The translations under genes were made by a program, and so were the position numbers. A DNA stretch of 64,000 nt from Nocardia suismassiliense (lineage in GTDB: Bacteria > Actinomycetota > Actinomycetes > Mycobacteriales > Mycobacteriaceae), in contig NZ_LT985362.1 of assembly GCF_900269665.1 (NCBI RefSeq), forward strand, positions 43,469 through 107,468, read 5' to 3'. The notes beneath the pieces were generated by a model. It worked only from the letters and a program-made list of their open reading frames with translations, made no database searches and had not been told where the DNA came from. Positions 25,260 to 33,713 of the stretch are shown here, piece by piece (positions within the stretch are counted from its first letter, which is position 1; every line of letters starts with the position of its first letter).

Positions 25260-25772
25260 TCAGCAGCCCGACTGGAAGGGGTAGCACGGTACAGGCTGCT
25301 TCGGTGCGGGCGCGGGCGCGGGCGCGGGCGGCGGTGTTGCAACCTGGCTTTGACCCGGCGCGGGCCCATCTGACGGTGTCTCAGCGGGGCGAGTTGCCGT
25401 GACAACTGCCGCGACAACGACACCAGCGGCGATCGCCGCCGCCACCACGTAGCTGCGTGCGTTGCTGGTGTGGCGAACGACTGGTGCTGGGTCAAGGGCG
25501 GGATCAGCGGGGATGGTCGCCAGCGCACGGGAACCGGAGACTGCAGGCAGGTTGGAGCCACCGCTACCCGGGAAGGGGTCCAACGGCCCGGCGCCGCCAG
25601 TGGGCACGGCGTAAGCCCGCTCCAGCACGGACCCGGTGTCGATAGCCGACCGCGCCTGCGCGCCGAGTCGCGGAGCGAACGCCCGCGCGGCGGTGGACGC
25701 AGCCGGGCCCGCCGCCGACGGCACCTGAAACACATCGTCGGCAGCGACAGCAGCGTACTGGTACTGAGTCAT
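25260..25772 (-). CDS. Membrane protein with the C-terminal tail CYPFQSGC
   Basis: A 170-aa protein. About 100 soluble Ala/Pro/Ser-rich residues precede one membrane helix (~107-127, Y-V-V-A-A-A-I-A-A-G-V-V-V-A-A-V-V), after which a Pro/Ala linker (with P-A-P-A-P-A-P) leads to the very end C-Y-P-F-Q-S-G-C. The NERD-type protein at 30771-31856 ends in the same way, C-Y-P-F-Q-I-G-C, after a membrane helix and a Pro-rich linker. The tail would be outside the membrane. The two Cys could form a small disulfide loop. A promoter with the shared motif lies ~75 bases upstream. Confidence 0.7.
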   Translation of the reverse strand: MTQYQYAAVAADDVFQVPSAAGPAASTAARAFAPRLGAQARSAIDTGSVLERAYAVPTGGAGPLDPFPGSGGSNLPAVSGSRALATIPADPALDPAPVVRHTSNARSYVVAAAIAAGVVVAAVVTATRPAETPSDGPAPGQSQVATPPPAPAPAPAPKQPVPCYPFQSGC

Positions 25773-25843
25773 CGGCCTGTAGTTTCTCTCGGACGTTGGA
25801 ACACATTGCCTGCTTGCGGTGACTGGAGATATTCGATCTTGGA

Positions 25844-25872
25844 GAATTCTAGCACGCTTGAATTCTATAATT
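25844..25872 (-). promoter_or_regulatory. Shared-motif promoter A
   Basis: On the minus strand it reads GCGTGCTAGAATTC with a second GAATTC copy just upstream. TGCTAGAAT has the form of an extended -10 element (TGn-TAnAAT). It precedes the CYPFQSGC gene by about 75 bases. The same core occurs at 30388, 31983 and 50101, each time in front of a leftward operon. Confidence 0.55.
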
Positions 25873-25976
25873 GGCCGCGTGATTTCTGATCTGGGCAGGC
25901 AGGCTGCGTATGTCCGTGACAGCAGCGCGGCGTCGAGTGCCCGCCGCCTCGCACAACGAACGCCGTCGATCCCCGG

Positions 25977-26258
25977 CTAGATCTCGGCGTCGCTTTGGTT
26001 CAGGGCTTCGACTGCGTCGGCCATCGCCTGTTTCTGGCGGTCGAGCCAATAGACATTCGGCTCATCGGGCCGACGCGGTTGGCGCGCGCAAAGTCCCAGG
26101 TTCTCGAGTGCTCGAAGCTGGTTGTAGAGATTCGGGCGGCCACGCCAGCCCGGGCCGTTGATCGCATCCTGTAGTTGCGCGGTCGAAAGCGGCCCATCGG
26201 CATTGGCCAGTTCGGCCGCTAGGCGCAGGCGGAGCGCGACGTTGCGGGAAAGAACCAT
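25977..26258 (-). CDS. Small winged-helix DNA-binding protein
   Basis: A 93-aa protein that is essentially one winged helix: L-S-T-A-Q-L-Q-D-A-I, then R-P-N-L-Y-N-Q-L-R-A-L-E-N-L-G-L (recognition helix), then a wing with R-R-P-D-E-P-N-V-Y-W. Similar small proteins are predicted transcription factors. It is the last gene of the leftward operon that begins near 30354 and may regulate it. Confidence 0.7.
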   Translation of the reverse strand: MVLSRNVALRLRLAAELANADGPLSTAQLQDAINGPGWRGRPNLYNQLRALENLGLCARQPRRPDEPNVYWLDRQKQAMADAVEALNQSDAEI

Positions 26259-26287
26259 GGGATTCCGTCAGGGGGTCGAGGTTTCAT

Positions 26288-26557
26288 TCAGGGTCCGGGT
26301 TCAGCGCGCAGAGCATCGAGCAGCTCTCCTGCCAGTTGGGGGTCGGTGGGGCGGAGCTTGTAGGCGATGCGGCGTACGCGCGTGGCGATGTCGGCATCGC
26401 CATGCTTGCGCGCCAGGCGCGCCAGGTGCAGGAGGAAGTGACGAACCAGACGGTCTACGTCTCCTTCGTCTCCGGTCGCGCCAGATTCGCCAGTAGAATT
26501 CCGTACGGACTGTTCGACGGTCGATTCGGGATGTCTGGAGCTCCGTTCGGGAGTCAT
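26288..26557 (-). CDS. Hypothetical protein, 89 aa
   Basis: Starts at the ATG at 26557 that overlaps the previous stop (ATGA); a longer frame to 26671 would overlap the upstream gene heavily. An acidic, Ser/Thr-rich N-terminus is followed by a basic helical half (V-R-H-F-L-L-H-L-A-R-L-A-R-K-H-G). No family recognised. Confidence 0.6.
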   Translation of the reverse strand: MTPERSSRHPESTVEQSVRNSTGESGATGDEGDVDRLVRHFLLHLARLARKHGDADIATRVRRIAYKLRPTDPQLAGELLDALRAEPGP

Positions 26558-26949
26558 GGGTGGGTATCTCCCGTCATCGCTGGTCGCCGTGTCTGAGCGG
26601 CGAACCGGGCAATCGCGTCGTCGAGGAACTGATTTTGACTCGCGCTGAGCCGGCCATTGACAGGATCCCACTCACACCCTGCAGGGATGCCCAGCTCAGC
26701 AAGTTCGTCGGGGCCGCAGCACCTCTGGGCAATGGTGATCACTGCGCACACCTCGGGTACCGCATCGCGGCGAGCCTGGTGGTAGGCAGTGAACGCGTTC
26801 AGGACAGCGGCGTTATGGTCCTGTGTGGGTTTGTAGTGTGCGAGTCGTGCCAGCAGTTCGGCGTAGGCCAGACCGGCCACCCGCAGCGCGCTCATTGGTG
26901 CCGATGGCCACTTCGGATTCGGAAAGAGCTGGGGGACAGCGTATGTCAT
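26554..26949 (-). CDS. Hypothetical protein, 131 aa
   Basis: ATG at 26949 with AGGA 6 bases upstream. Predominantly helical, with A-G-L-A-Y-A-E-L-L-A-R-L-A-H-Y and a central C-A-V-I-T-I-A-Q-R-C-C-G-P-D-E-L-A-E-L-G. Three Cys are clustered there but do not make a zinc motif. Coupled to the next gene by ATGA. Function unknown. Confidence 0.6.
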   Translation of the reverse strand: MTYAVPQLFPNPKWPSAPMSALRVAGLAYAELLARLAHYKPTQDHNAAVLNAFTAYHQARRDAVPEVCAVITIAQRCCGPDELAELGIPAGCEWDPVNGRLSASQNQFLDDAIARFAAQTRRPAMTGDTHP

Positions 26950-26999
26950 GGATCGTCCTGGATGCGGAGGATGGGGCTGTTGGGATGGGGTTGGTGTGA

Positions 27000-27803
27000 T
27001 CAGGTCAGGCGATGCGCGGTCACACACCATGCCTTGACATCGGCGTGAGATTTCCGTTGCAGATTTCGTGTGCGGCGCACGTGGTTGACCGCAGCGAGGG
27101 CGGTGTCGACGTCGGGTACCGGGTAGGTGCGGTGCAGGCGGGTGGTGGGGTCGACCGATTCCCAGGCGAAGAGCACACGGTCGGGGGCGCCGTCGAACAC
27201 GGTGTAGGCGGCGGTGACCGCGATGGCCAGGTGATGGTCGTAGCCGCGGTGATCCGGCCACGGTCCCGCTCCGCAGGAGCAGCTGCTTTGTCCGGTGGCG
27301 TCCTCGGTGCGGGTATGGCGGCCCACGAGCTCGCTCAACCCCGGGACAACAGGTGTTGCGATCGCTGCGTCGGGCGCGCTGGCGCGACTGGGTGAACCGT
27401 CGGCCTGTGTCGGCGTAGTGCGTGTCGCACTGGCCGATTCCGGGCGGGGGATGAACAGACCAAGCAACGCGGAGTCATCGGTGGGTGAGGGTGCGGACGG
27501 CATCGGGGTTCCTTTGCTGACGTGGTTGACGGGCACTGTCGGATCGGCGTGGGAGAGCGAGGGATTCTCGGCTGCGGGAGGCGATGACACGGTGGCGAGC
27601 AGCGGTCTGGGGTGGTTGGTGACCCACCGTTCGGTGCGGCGACAGGCTCGGTTGGTGCACACCGCTGCGGTGATGACTCCGTCGAGGCCGATTTCGTCGA
27701 ACAGGGCTCCACACCGGCACCGCACTTCGGTCGCCAGGCGGATTTGCGTTCCGCCGGTCGTAGCGACGGAGCGCGACCCTGTGACCACGTGCATCGTGGT
27801 CAC
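27000..27803 (-). CDS. Protein with an N-terminal zinc ribbon, 267 aa
   Basis: The GTG at 27803 overlaps the upstream stop (GTGA); an ATG follows at 27794. Residues ~20-50 have C-R-C-G and C-T-N-R-A-C spaced as a zinc ribbon. A disordered Ser/Pro/Thr-rich middle contains an internal ATG at about 27509 with a good AAAGGA site, so a shorter second product is possible. The C-terminal ~90 residues have another S-C-S-C-G-A-G motif followed by H-H-L-A-I-A-V-T-A-A-Y. Unknown function. Confidence 0.55.
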   Translation of the reverse strand: MTTMHVVTGSRSVATTGGTQIRLATEVRCRCGALFDEIGLDGVITAAVCTNRACRRTERWVTNHPRPLLATVSSPPAAENPSLSHADPTVPVNHVSKGTPMPSAPSPTDDSALLGLFIPRPESASATRTTPTQADGSPSRASAPDAAIATPVVPGLSELVGRHTRTEDATGQSSCSCGAGPWPDHRGYDHHLAIAVTAAYTVFDGAPDRVLFAWESVDPTTRLHRTYPVPDVDTALAAVNHVRRTRNLQRKSHADVKAWCVTAHRLT

Positions 27804-28177
27804 CTGCCCGCGTCGGGTTCGGCGTCGGCCGGAACCTGTGCGAGGAAGCTGCGGACGAGGGCGAGGACTCTCGGAGTGGGTTCGGGCAGCTCGTGCTCCC
27901 CGGCCATCATTGTGATGACCGCGTCTGTTGCCTTGGCGGCACAAGAGATGCCGTGGCCGTTCAGGACCACGAAGAGATCGACCGCGTGGTTGTGGGCTTG
28001 CACTTCACGCAAGTCCTCGCCGCCGTAGCCGAAAGATGCTGCGGCCCAAGCAGCGGAGGTGATGGCACTCAGCGCGTGGCTGGTCTTGGGCAGGCTGGAG
28101 TGGATGGCGCGGTAGAGGACCGCCGTGCCGGTGAGCCACCAGGCTGCGATGGTGGGGAGCGGATTGAGGGGTGACAT
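27800..28177 (-). CDS. Hypothetical protein, 125 aa
   Basis: ATG at 28177 with GGAG 7 bases upstream. A hydrophobic segment lies at ~8-28 (T-I-A-A-W-W-L-T-G-T-A-V-L-Y), followed by small-residue helices and F-V-V-L-N-G-H-G-I-S-C. Possibly membrane associated. In the leftward accessory operon. Confidence 0.55.
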   Translation of the reverse strand: MSPLNPLPTIAAWWLTGTAVLYRAIHSSLPKTSHALSAITSAAWAAASFGYGGEDLREVQAHNHAVDLFVVLNGHGISCAAKATDAVITMMAGEHELPEPTPRVLALVRSFLAQVPADAEPDAGR

Positions 28178-28197
28178 GGAATGTCTCCGTTTCTGAA

Positions 28198-29121
28198 TCA
28201 GCGGCTGGCGTGGCGGTGACGTGTTGCCCGGTGGGTCCGTAGGGCAGCGACCCACAGGCTGATGCGGTGGCGCTCGGTGGTCTTGCTTGCCTGATCCCAT
28301 CGCGGCGCAACGGCGGCGTCGACGCGCCACTTCTCGAACAGCCACTGATCGCGGGGATGGATGTGGAGAGTGAACGACCGGCCCACCGCGTCGAGCTGAT
28401 CGGATTCACCGAACAGGTTGGGCAGCCAAAGGTGGAGCACCGCGTGGTCGGGCCAGTTGGGGTCGTTGGCGCAGAGCAGGGGTGGCCTGGCGAGACCGAG
28501 ACGTGCCAGTGCGTCGAGCAGCGCGGCGATCACCGCAGCGAGATAGGCGCGGTCACAGTAGAGTTCGCCGACCCGATCGGTGTCGAACCTGAAAGCCTTG
28601 AGCAGCGCGGACAGGAATCGGCGACGGCCGCGACCGGCGCGCGCGTGCAGATCGGCTTCCACTGTGCCCAGTGCCGCCAGCGTTCGATAGCACCGTGCCA
28701 GGGCCTCAGCCAGCCCTGCCACCACTGGCGTCCAGGCTGGTGCCGCCTCGAAATCCCTGGCGTGCAACCACGTTCGTACCGCTGTCGCGGTGCCGATCAT
28801 CTGCGCGAGGGCGTCGTCGAGTTTGTCGAGGGCAGCATCGCTGACCATGACCTGCGCACCCGCCACGCCGAGTTGGTCGATCAGGAACTGCACTTGGTCG
28901 TCGAGGCTGCCGTTGTTGATGTTGCTGGCCTGCTGGCTGAACATGTCGTGGGTGGCGTCGTCGTCACCGGGGTGGCGCTCGTTGTTGTAGCGGGCCGCGT
29001 TTCCGGCGGCGGCCTCGTGGACGGCTTCGTCGAGATCCTCGATCTGGAGACCGCAGCGTTGGGCGGCTGCGGTCAAGCGGGCGCATTGTTCGGTGAGCTG
29101 CACGAGGTCGGTATTGGTCAT
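28198..29121 (-). CDS. Helical hypothetical protein, 307 aa
   Basis: ATG at 29121 preceded by GGGGA. Long helical N-terminal part (residues 1-150, with V-Q-L-T-E-Q-C-A-R-L-T-A-A-A-Q) and a C-terminal part with W-P-D-H-A-V-L-H-L-W-L-P and H-I-H-P-R-D-Q-W-L-F-E-K-W. It may be a structural or coiled-coil protein. No family recognised. Second largest gene of this operon block. Confidence 0.6.
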   Translation of the reverse strand: MTNTDLVQLTEQCARLTAAAQRCGLQIEDLDEAVHEAAAGNAARYNNERHPGDDDATHDMFSQQASNINNGSLDDQVQFLIDQLGVAGAQVMVSDAALDKLDDALAQMIGTATAVRTWLHARDFEAAPAWTPVVAGLAEALARCYRTLAALGTVEADLHARAGRGRRRFLSALLKAFRFDTDRVGELYCDRAYLAAVIAALLDALARLGLARPPLLCANDPNWPDHAVLHLWLPNLFGESDQLDAVGRSFTLHIHPRDQWLFEKWRVDAAVAPRWDQASKTTERHRISLWVAALRTHRATRHRHASR

Positions 29122-29194
29122 GGTGTCCCCTGATCGATGAATTATGTTGCCCACCTTGGTATTCCAGGGGCTATAGATTCTGGTCGTGCGATGG

Positions 29195-29632
29195 CTATTG
29201 GTCGTCCGGTGGTGCGATCGCAGGTCGGATGAAGTAGCGCTGGCGCAGCATCGATGCTGCCGAGGTGGCCTGGGTGATGAGGTTTTCCAGTGCGCGGGCC
29301 GAGTTTCGCGCCTCGTCAATCGTGGCCGTCAGATCGGCCGACAGGCGCGCGGGCTCGTCGTCGCGGTAGGTCGTGGTGCTGGAGGGCTCGGCCGAACCAG
29401 GCGGAGCGGCGATCACCGCCTCGGCGGCGTAGACCCGCTGCGTAGAGCTGGTAGAGACCTTGATCGCCCCGTGGGTGTACGGATTCGCACCAGCAGCTAG
29501 GGCAAATGCTCGCGCGAGTTCCCGAGCTGTCCTGTCGGCACGCTCCTGATCAGGGTCGGCTCGAGACGTGGGCGCCGGGACCGAAAATTCGCGACGATGG
29601 ATGTACACATCGCGGATGTCGATCTCGGTCAT
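29195..29632 (-). CDS. Hypothetical protein, 145 aa
   Basis: ATG at 29632 with GGAG 8 bases upstream. N-terminal strands (I-D-I-R-D-V-Y-I-H-R-R-E-F), a central variable part, and a C-terminal helix (N-S-A-R-A-L-E-N-L-I-T-Q-A-T). Unknown function. Confidence 0.55.
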   Translation of the reverse strand: MTEIDIRDVYIHRREFSVPAPTSRADPDQERADRTARELARAFALAAGANPYTHGAIKVSTSSTQRVYAAEAVIAAPPGSAEPSSTTTYRDDEPARLSADLTATIDEARNSARALENLITQATSAASMLRQRYFIRPAIAPPDDQ

Positions 29633-29793
29633 GGTGTGACTCCTTTGCATGTGCATGGCGTGTGGCCGGTCAGCCGAAAATGCTTGTGCGGTGGGGGTTT
29701 TGAATAGGCTGGCTGTGCGGCGACGCGGGAGGGTGGGCATCCCGCGCCGCCGCGTCCCCTGATGCCGCCTTCGGGCACCAGAGATTGGGTGGG

Positions 29794-30354
29794 TCAGCTG
29801 GATTCGCTGACGCGCAAATGCTTCCGGACCTCGATGCAGGTCGCATCCGAGGGCCGCCGCATATCGAGGTCCTCAGCCAGGGCGCGGATGATGTAGTTGT
29901 AGGTCCTGCTCGCCGTGCGCGTGGGGGCGAGATTCTTGAGTGCGAGTGCCAGCGTCATCGCCTTGATGTCGCGGCCGAATTTCTCGTAGTCGAAGCCGGT
30001 ATCACTCTGCGGAGGCAGCGGATTGCGGACTGGATGACTCGAGATCACATTGCCATCGCTGTCGAGATCTTCGCGGATCGTCGCGAGGAACCGAGTGGCG
30101 CTGGTGCCGGTCGCACTCCGAGCGTCTTGGACGAGAGTCTCGACGGTCAGAGTCTGTGTGCGGTAGTTGCAGGTCCTGACCGCGACGGTCCTGTGCCCCT
30201 TGACGATCCCGCCGACGCGGGTGAGTGCTTCCCAATCCTTGCGGGGCTTGCGCATCAACCTGATGAAGCTGACGTAGGCGACGAGTCGGTCGCGGCGCGG
30301 ACGCGGCTGGCGGACGGTTGCGGGCTTGGTCTTCACTGCGGTCGTGCTGCTCAT
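29794..30354 (-). CDS. First gene of leftward operon B, hypothetical basic protein, 186 aa
   Basis: ATG at 30354 with GGAG 6 bases upstream. Basic N-terminus (R-Q-P-R-P-R-R-D-R), the segments F-I-R-L-M-R-K-P-R-K-D-W and Y-N-Y-I-I-R-A-L-A-E-D-L, overall alpha/beta. Nucleic-acid binding is possible. It follows shared-motif promoter B by ~40 bases and leads eight genes running to 25977. Confidence 0.55.
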   Translation of the reverse strand: MSSTTAVKTKPATVRQPRPRRDRLVAYVSFIRLMRKPRKDWEALTRVGGIVKGHRTVAVRTCNYRTQTLTVETLVQDARSATGTSATRFLATIREDLDSDGNVISSHPVRNPLPPQSDTGFDYEKFGRDIKAMTLALALKNLAPTRTASRTYNYIIRALAEDLDMRRPSDATCIEVRKHLRVSESS

Positions 30355-30387
30355 TCATGCTCCGAGTGATGCGAGGGTCACCGACGC

Positions 30388-30420
30388 TTGAATTCTAGCA
30401 TTCCATAATCATTGAATGCC
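30388..30420 (-). promoter_or_regulatory. Shared-motif promoter B
   Basis: Minus strand GAATGCTAGAATTC, containing the extended -10 TGCTAGAAT, in front of the gene starting at 30354. AT-rich flanks stand out against the high-GC surroundings. Confidence 0.6.
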
Positions 30421-30770
30421 AGCGCCTGATGTCGCGATGCCGTCACGAGGCGGAGCGGAGGCCCGCAGTCCACCGGACCCAACGCACCACCGCGCACCTG
30501 TTGCCGTGGTGTGCGGCTCGATAGGCAGGTGCTGACCTGCGATGCGGCAGCAGGCACGTTTACGTCGGGCTTGTGTTCAGCCGGAAGAGTCAGGAAGTGG
30601 CAGTCACGGCGATCACGCGCCTGCCCAGCCAGGAGGTGGACAACGCGATTTGCAGGCAGGCGGCGACGCCAAGTCGGCAAGGGCGGTAGCGCAACCCCCC
30701 GCCTGCCGATGGCGGGAGCGAGTGACGATCTGCTTCAGGCGTGGAAAGCGGCTGGCCAATCGGACCTGAG
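30421..30770. other. 350-base spacer
   Basis: Lies between promoter B and the 3' end of the NERD-type gene. Short overlapping frames exist on both strands but none has a convincing start. I see no structured element. Confidence 0.4.
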
Positions 30771-31856
30771 TTAGCAGCCGATCTGAAATGGGTAGCAGTA
30801 CTTTCGAGCTGGCGGCGGACTGATCGGGATGGCCGCCTCCGCCGGGGTTGGATCGGGCGAAGGCACGACCGGATGCGCGTCCGGTGATGGGATGGTAGGT
30901 GTCGGGGTCGTCGACAGGGTGGTCTCGTCGACGACCGCGGGCGGTGATGTCGTTTCGTTGTGCCACCGAATAAACAGCATAGAAGTGGCTGCGAGGATCA
31001 CGATTAAGCCGATCGCGCCGAGGCGCTGTGCTCCGTGCCGACGCGGGGGGCGGCGATAGATGACCGCCAACGACGGCGTGGGCGCGTGCTCGATGCGGAC
31101 CGGCGCGACGGTGGTGTCGACGACACGCGGCGGAATGCTGAACCAGAACGGATTGTGCGCGCGCTCCGGCGAAGCCATCATGCCCAGCTTCGTGGATCCA
31201 CCTTCCTGTTGCGGATCCACGACGCCTGCGAGGGGAATGTCGGGGAATCCTTCGGCGACAAGGTCTGCGAGGCTGATCCCACCGGCGAAGTTCAGCGCGG
31301 TCAACAAAGTGTGCGCCTGCTGGGCTGACCAAGTCGTGGAGCGTTGTGCCTTGCGGTGCAACCAGTTCCGCAGGTGGCTTTCGTGGGCCGCGAGCACCTC
31401 GATGCCCCGGGGGAGCGCAGCAGTTCTGACTTCTATGGTGCATCCCTTCTGCCCGAACAGCAGTACAAGCCCAACCACGAAGGTATCGATGCCGCGGCTG
31501 GCTGCGAGATTCTTGAGGTTGTACGTCCCGTCGGAGACTTGATCGATCGGGTTCAAATCGCCTTTACGTGTGTGCACAGGGGAGCCGGTGACGCCGGGCA
31601 TACTCCAGGGGCCGTTGGCCCGGCACGAGACACGGCCGCTGACCAGTTCGAGAATCCGTTTGACTTCGATGACGATGCAGCCTTGCGGAGTTAAAAGCAC
31701 GATGTCGCCGTCGGTCGCGTCGCTGGGATCGTTGCGGTCATCGACGTAGCACCCCGAGATGGCGACGCCACCGATATCGCGCCAGCTCTTGAGCCAGGCG
31801 ACAGTAGTCCGCTCGGTGTACGTCATCCTTCTGCGTTCACCGTTGATGACGAGCAT
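30771..31856 (-). CDS. NERD-type nuclease-like membrane protein with the tail CYPFQIGC
   Basis: A 361-aa protein from the ATG at 31856 (AAAGGA 7 bases upstream). Residues ~10-140 match the NERD domain: D-G-D-I-V-L-L-T-P-Q-G-C-I-V-I-E-V-K-R carries the D...ExK residues of PD-(D/E)xK nucleases. One membrane helix lies at ~283-303 (I-G-L-I-V-I-L-A-A-T), then a Pro/Ser/Thr linker and the last eight residues C-Y-P-F-Q-I-G-C. The nuclease domain would be cytoplasmic and the tail outside. NERD proteins are thought to process DNA; a defence or DNA-uptake role is possible. It has its own shared-motif promoter. Confidence 0.75.
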   Translation of the reverse strand: MLVINGERRRMTYTERTTVAWLKSWRDIGGVAISGCYVDDRNDPSDATDGDIVLLTPQGCIVIEVKRILELVSGRVSCRANGPWSMPGVTGSPVHTRKGDLNPIDQVSDGTYNLKNLAASRGIDTFVVGLVLLFGQKGCTIEVRTAALPRGIEVLAAHESHLRNWLHRKAQRSTTWSAQQAHTLLTALNFAGGISLADLVAEGFPDIPLAGVVDPQQEGGSTKLGMMASPERAHNPFWFSIPPRVVDTTVAPVRIEHAPTPSLAVIYRRPPRRHGAQRLGAIGLIVILAATSMLFIRWHNETTSPPAVVDETTLSTTPTPTIPSPDAHPVVPSPDPTPAEAAIPISPPPARKYCYPFQIGC

Positions 31857-32309
31857 CCTGATTCCTTTGTACGTGTGGTGTCGAGCGAAATGGGCTTGGT
31901 GCGGCACTGGCGGGTTAATCAGCAAACCGCGACTTCGTGCGCTGCAAGCTCGGCTTCCCACGCGCGGTGCGAAACCTCTTCAACGCTAGCATTCTGGAAT
32001 TACATTATCGCCGGATCGCCGTCCGCATCGGGATGGGCGGCGGGCTATGGCAGCCCACAACGGGCGCGTTTCATGGACCCGGACAGCGTGTGTGAGATGG
32101 CGTTGACCGCACGGGGCTGCAGCAGAATGCTGTCGGGGTGACTCATCCGATGTGGGTGGGTGGGAGCTCACGCGTGAATTCGAACTCGCGACGAATCCAC
32201 TCCAGAGTCGGTCGACCGCCGTGTTCTGCCGATCGCGACGTGAACCCTCAACGCCACCGTCGGGCGAATCATGAACTCGCGAAATTGATTAGGACCGGAG
32301 CCCACACCC
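31857..32309. other. 450-base divergent spacer
   Basis: Holds promoter C for the leftward NERD-type gene and must hold the promoter of the rightward metallo-hydrolase gene. No gene seen. Confidence 0.45.
31983..32009 (-). promoter_or_regulatory. Shared-motif promoter C
   Basis: Minus strand GTAATTCCAGAATGCTAGCG, containing the common GAATGCTAG core, about 128 bases upstream of the NERD-type gene. Confidence 0.55.
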
Positions 32310-33209
32310 GTGACCACCAGCAACCTCTTCCCGACCACCCTGGACCGATTGATCCGTCCGGCCCCGATCCGCAGTGTCCAGATCGGCGAAATCACCGTCA
32401 CCTATCTGCCTGACGGGCTCACGCCGCTCGAACCGCGGTTGTGGTTTCCAGGTTCGGGTGGGATCTGGGACAACCATCCCGAATATCTTGATGCCGCCGG
32501 TGATCTCATCGCCAGCGTCGGCGGGCTGTTGGTCGAACATGGTGATAGGTCAATGCTTATCGACTGCGGCTTCGGGCCCATGGAGGTCGACACGCCCTAC
32601 GGGCATTTGCGCGGTGGCGCGATGCTCAACAGCTTGGCTGCGCTGGGATGCACGCCCGCCCGCATCGAAGCTGTTGCCTTGACCCATCTGCACGCCGATC
32701 ACCTCGGCTGGACCTGGATGCCCGATCCCGAGACCGACACTCTGCCGTTCGCCGAGGCGACGATCTACCTCGGCGAAGCAGAATGGCGGCACCGTGCCCA
32801 GGTCGCCGAGCAGGGCACCGTGGCGCAGATGATCGAGGTTTTCGCCAAGCAGGTCCGCACGGTCCGAGACGGGCAGGAGATCTTCCCTGGGGTTCACGTA
32901 CTGTCTATGGCCGGTCACACCGTCGGCCACACCGCCTACGTCATCGAATCCGCCGGCCAGACGCTCATCGCCTTCGGTGATGCCCTTACTTCTTCGATAC
33001 AGATCGCTCACCCGCATTTGGTGTCGGAGCCCGACCATGATCCGGCCCTGGCCACCGAGGCTCGCCGCCGCCTGGTCCGCGAGCTCGCCAAGCCGAACAC
33101 TCTCGGATTCGGCTGCCACTTCGCTGATGTGCAGTTCGGGCGAGTGATTTCGGTCGAGGACACCGTGCGGTGGCGGCCGCACCCCAATGACGACAACTCC
33201 TACATCTGA
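32310..33209 (+). CDS. Metallo-beta-lactamase-fold hydrolase
   Basis: A 299-aa MBL-fold enzyme with the zinc motif T-H-L-H-A-D-H-L-G-W (about 124-133), the later zinc ligands in S-M-A-G-H-T-V-G-H-T and F-G-D-A-L, and G-F-G-C-H-F-A-D near the end. All binding residues look present. It resembles the lactonase-like branch (AHL lactonases, related hydrolases), so quorum-quenching or detoxification is possible. The start at 32310 may be GTG/ATG-type with weak RBS. Unlinked in function to its neighbours as far as I can see. Confidence 0.8.
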   Translation: MTTSNLFPTTLDRLIRPAPIRSVQIGEITVTYLPDGLTPLEPRLWFPGSGGIWDNHPEYLDAAGDLIASVGGLLVEHGDRSMLIDCGFGPMEVDTPYGHLRGGAMLNSLAALGCTPARIEAVALTHLHADHLGWTWMPDPETDTLPFAEATIYLGEAEWRHRAQVAEQGTVAQMIEVFAKQVRTVRDGQEIFPGVHVLSMAGHTVGHTAYVIESAGQTLIAFGDALTSSIQIAHPHLVSEPDHDPALATEARRRLVRELAKPNTLGFGCHFADVQFGRVISVEDTVRWRPHPNDDNSYI

Positions 33210-33477
33210 AATGTCGCTAGCCGCAGGAGCTCTGAACGTCTCCCGATGCGCAGCTCGTGGGTGGCGGGCGGTCGCGTTCGTGGTGGGTGGCGGCGAACTC
33301 GGCGCTCGTATCCAGGGCCGCGGTGTCGCAGGCCGCACTGTCGATACTGGCGGACATGGCCTTCATTGTGCGGGAGCCGCGGGCAAGAGCCCAGCCGGCG
33401 CTACGCGAATCAGTAGCCTCGCAACAAGATCCGTTCGACCGAGTCGCGAACGGGCTTTCTATCAGGAGGAGAACACC

Positions 33478-33711
33478 ATGGGCGAATCCGTCCCGATCGA
33501 TGAGGTCGCCGCGTTCGAGGAAGCCTTGAAATGGATCACCGCGCTCGTACGGAGCGCCACCCTCGAGGCCGAGACCGACCCGACCAAGGCCGCGCTGCGC
33601 GATCAATATCAGGACCGGCTCACGCTAGTACGTGCTCGCGATCCAGAAGCGATCCGCACCGTGCTCGACAACGATGCCCCGGCCTACAGAGCAATCCACC
33701 GCAACCACTGA
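33478..33711 (+). CDS. Small partner (putative antitoxin) of the second zeta-like protein
   Basis: A 77-aa protein. ATG at 33478 with AGGAGGAG 6 bases upstream, a near-perfect ribosome site that rules out the longer frame from 33187. Begins M-G-E-S-V-P-I-D-E-V and is all-helical, ending A-Y-R-A-I-H-R-N-H. Length, the P-I-D motif near the start and position match the 78-aa protein at 3645-3881. Two bases separate it from the zeta-like gene. Antitoxin role inferred. Confidence 0.65.
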   Translation: MGESVPIDEVAAFEEALKWITALVRSATLEAETDPTKAALRDQYQDRLTLVRARDPEAIRTVLDNDAPAYRAIHRNH

Positions 33712-33713
33712 GC

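Noticed and set aside
25300..25345. GGGC/GGCGC run as a simple-sequence repeat element
   Set aside because: It codes the Pro/Ala linker of the CYPFQ-tail protein and needs no other explanation.
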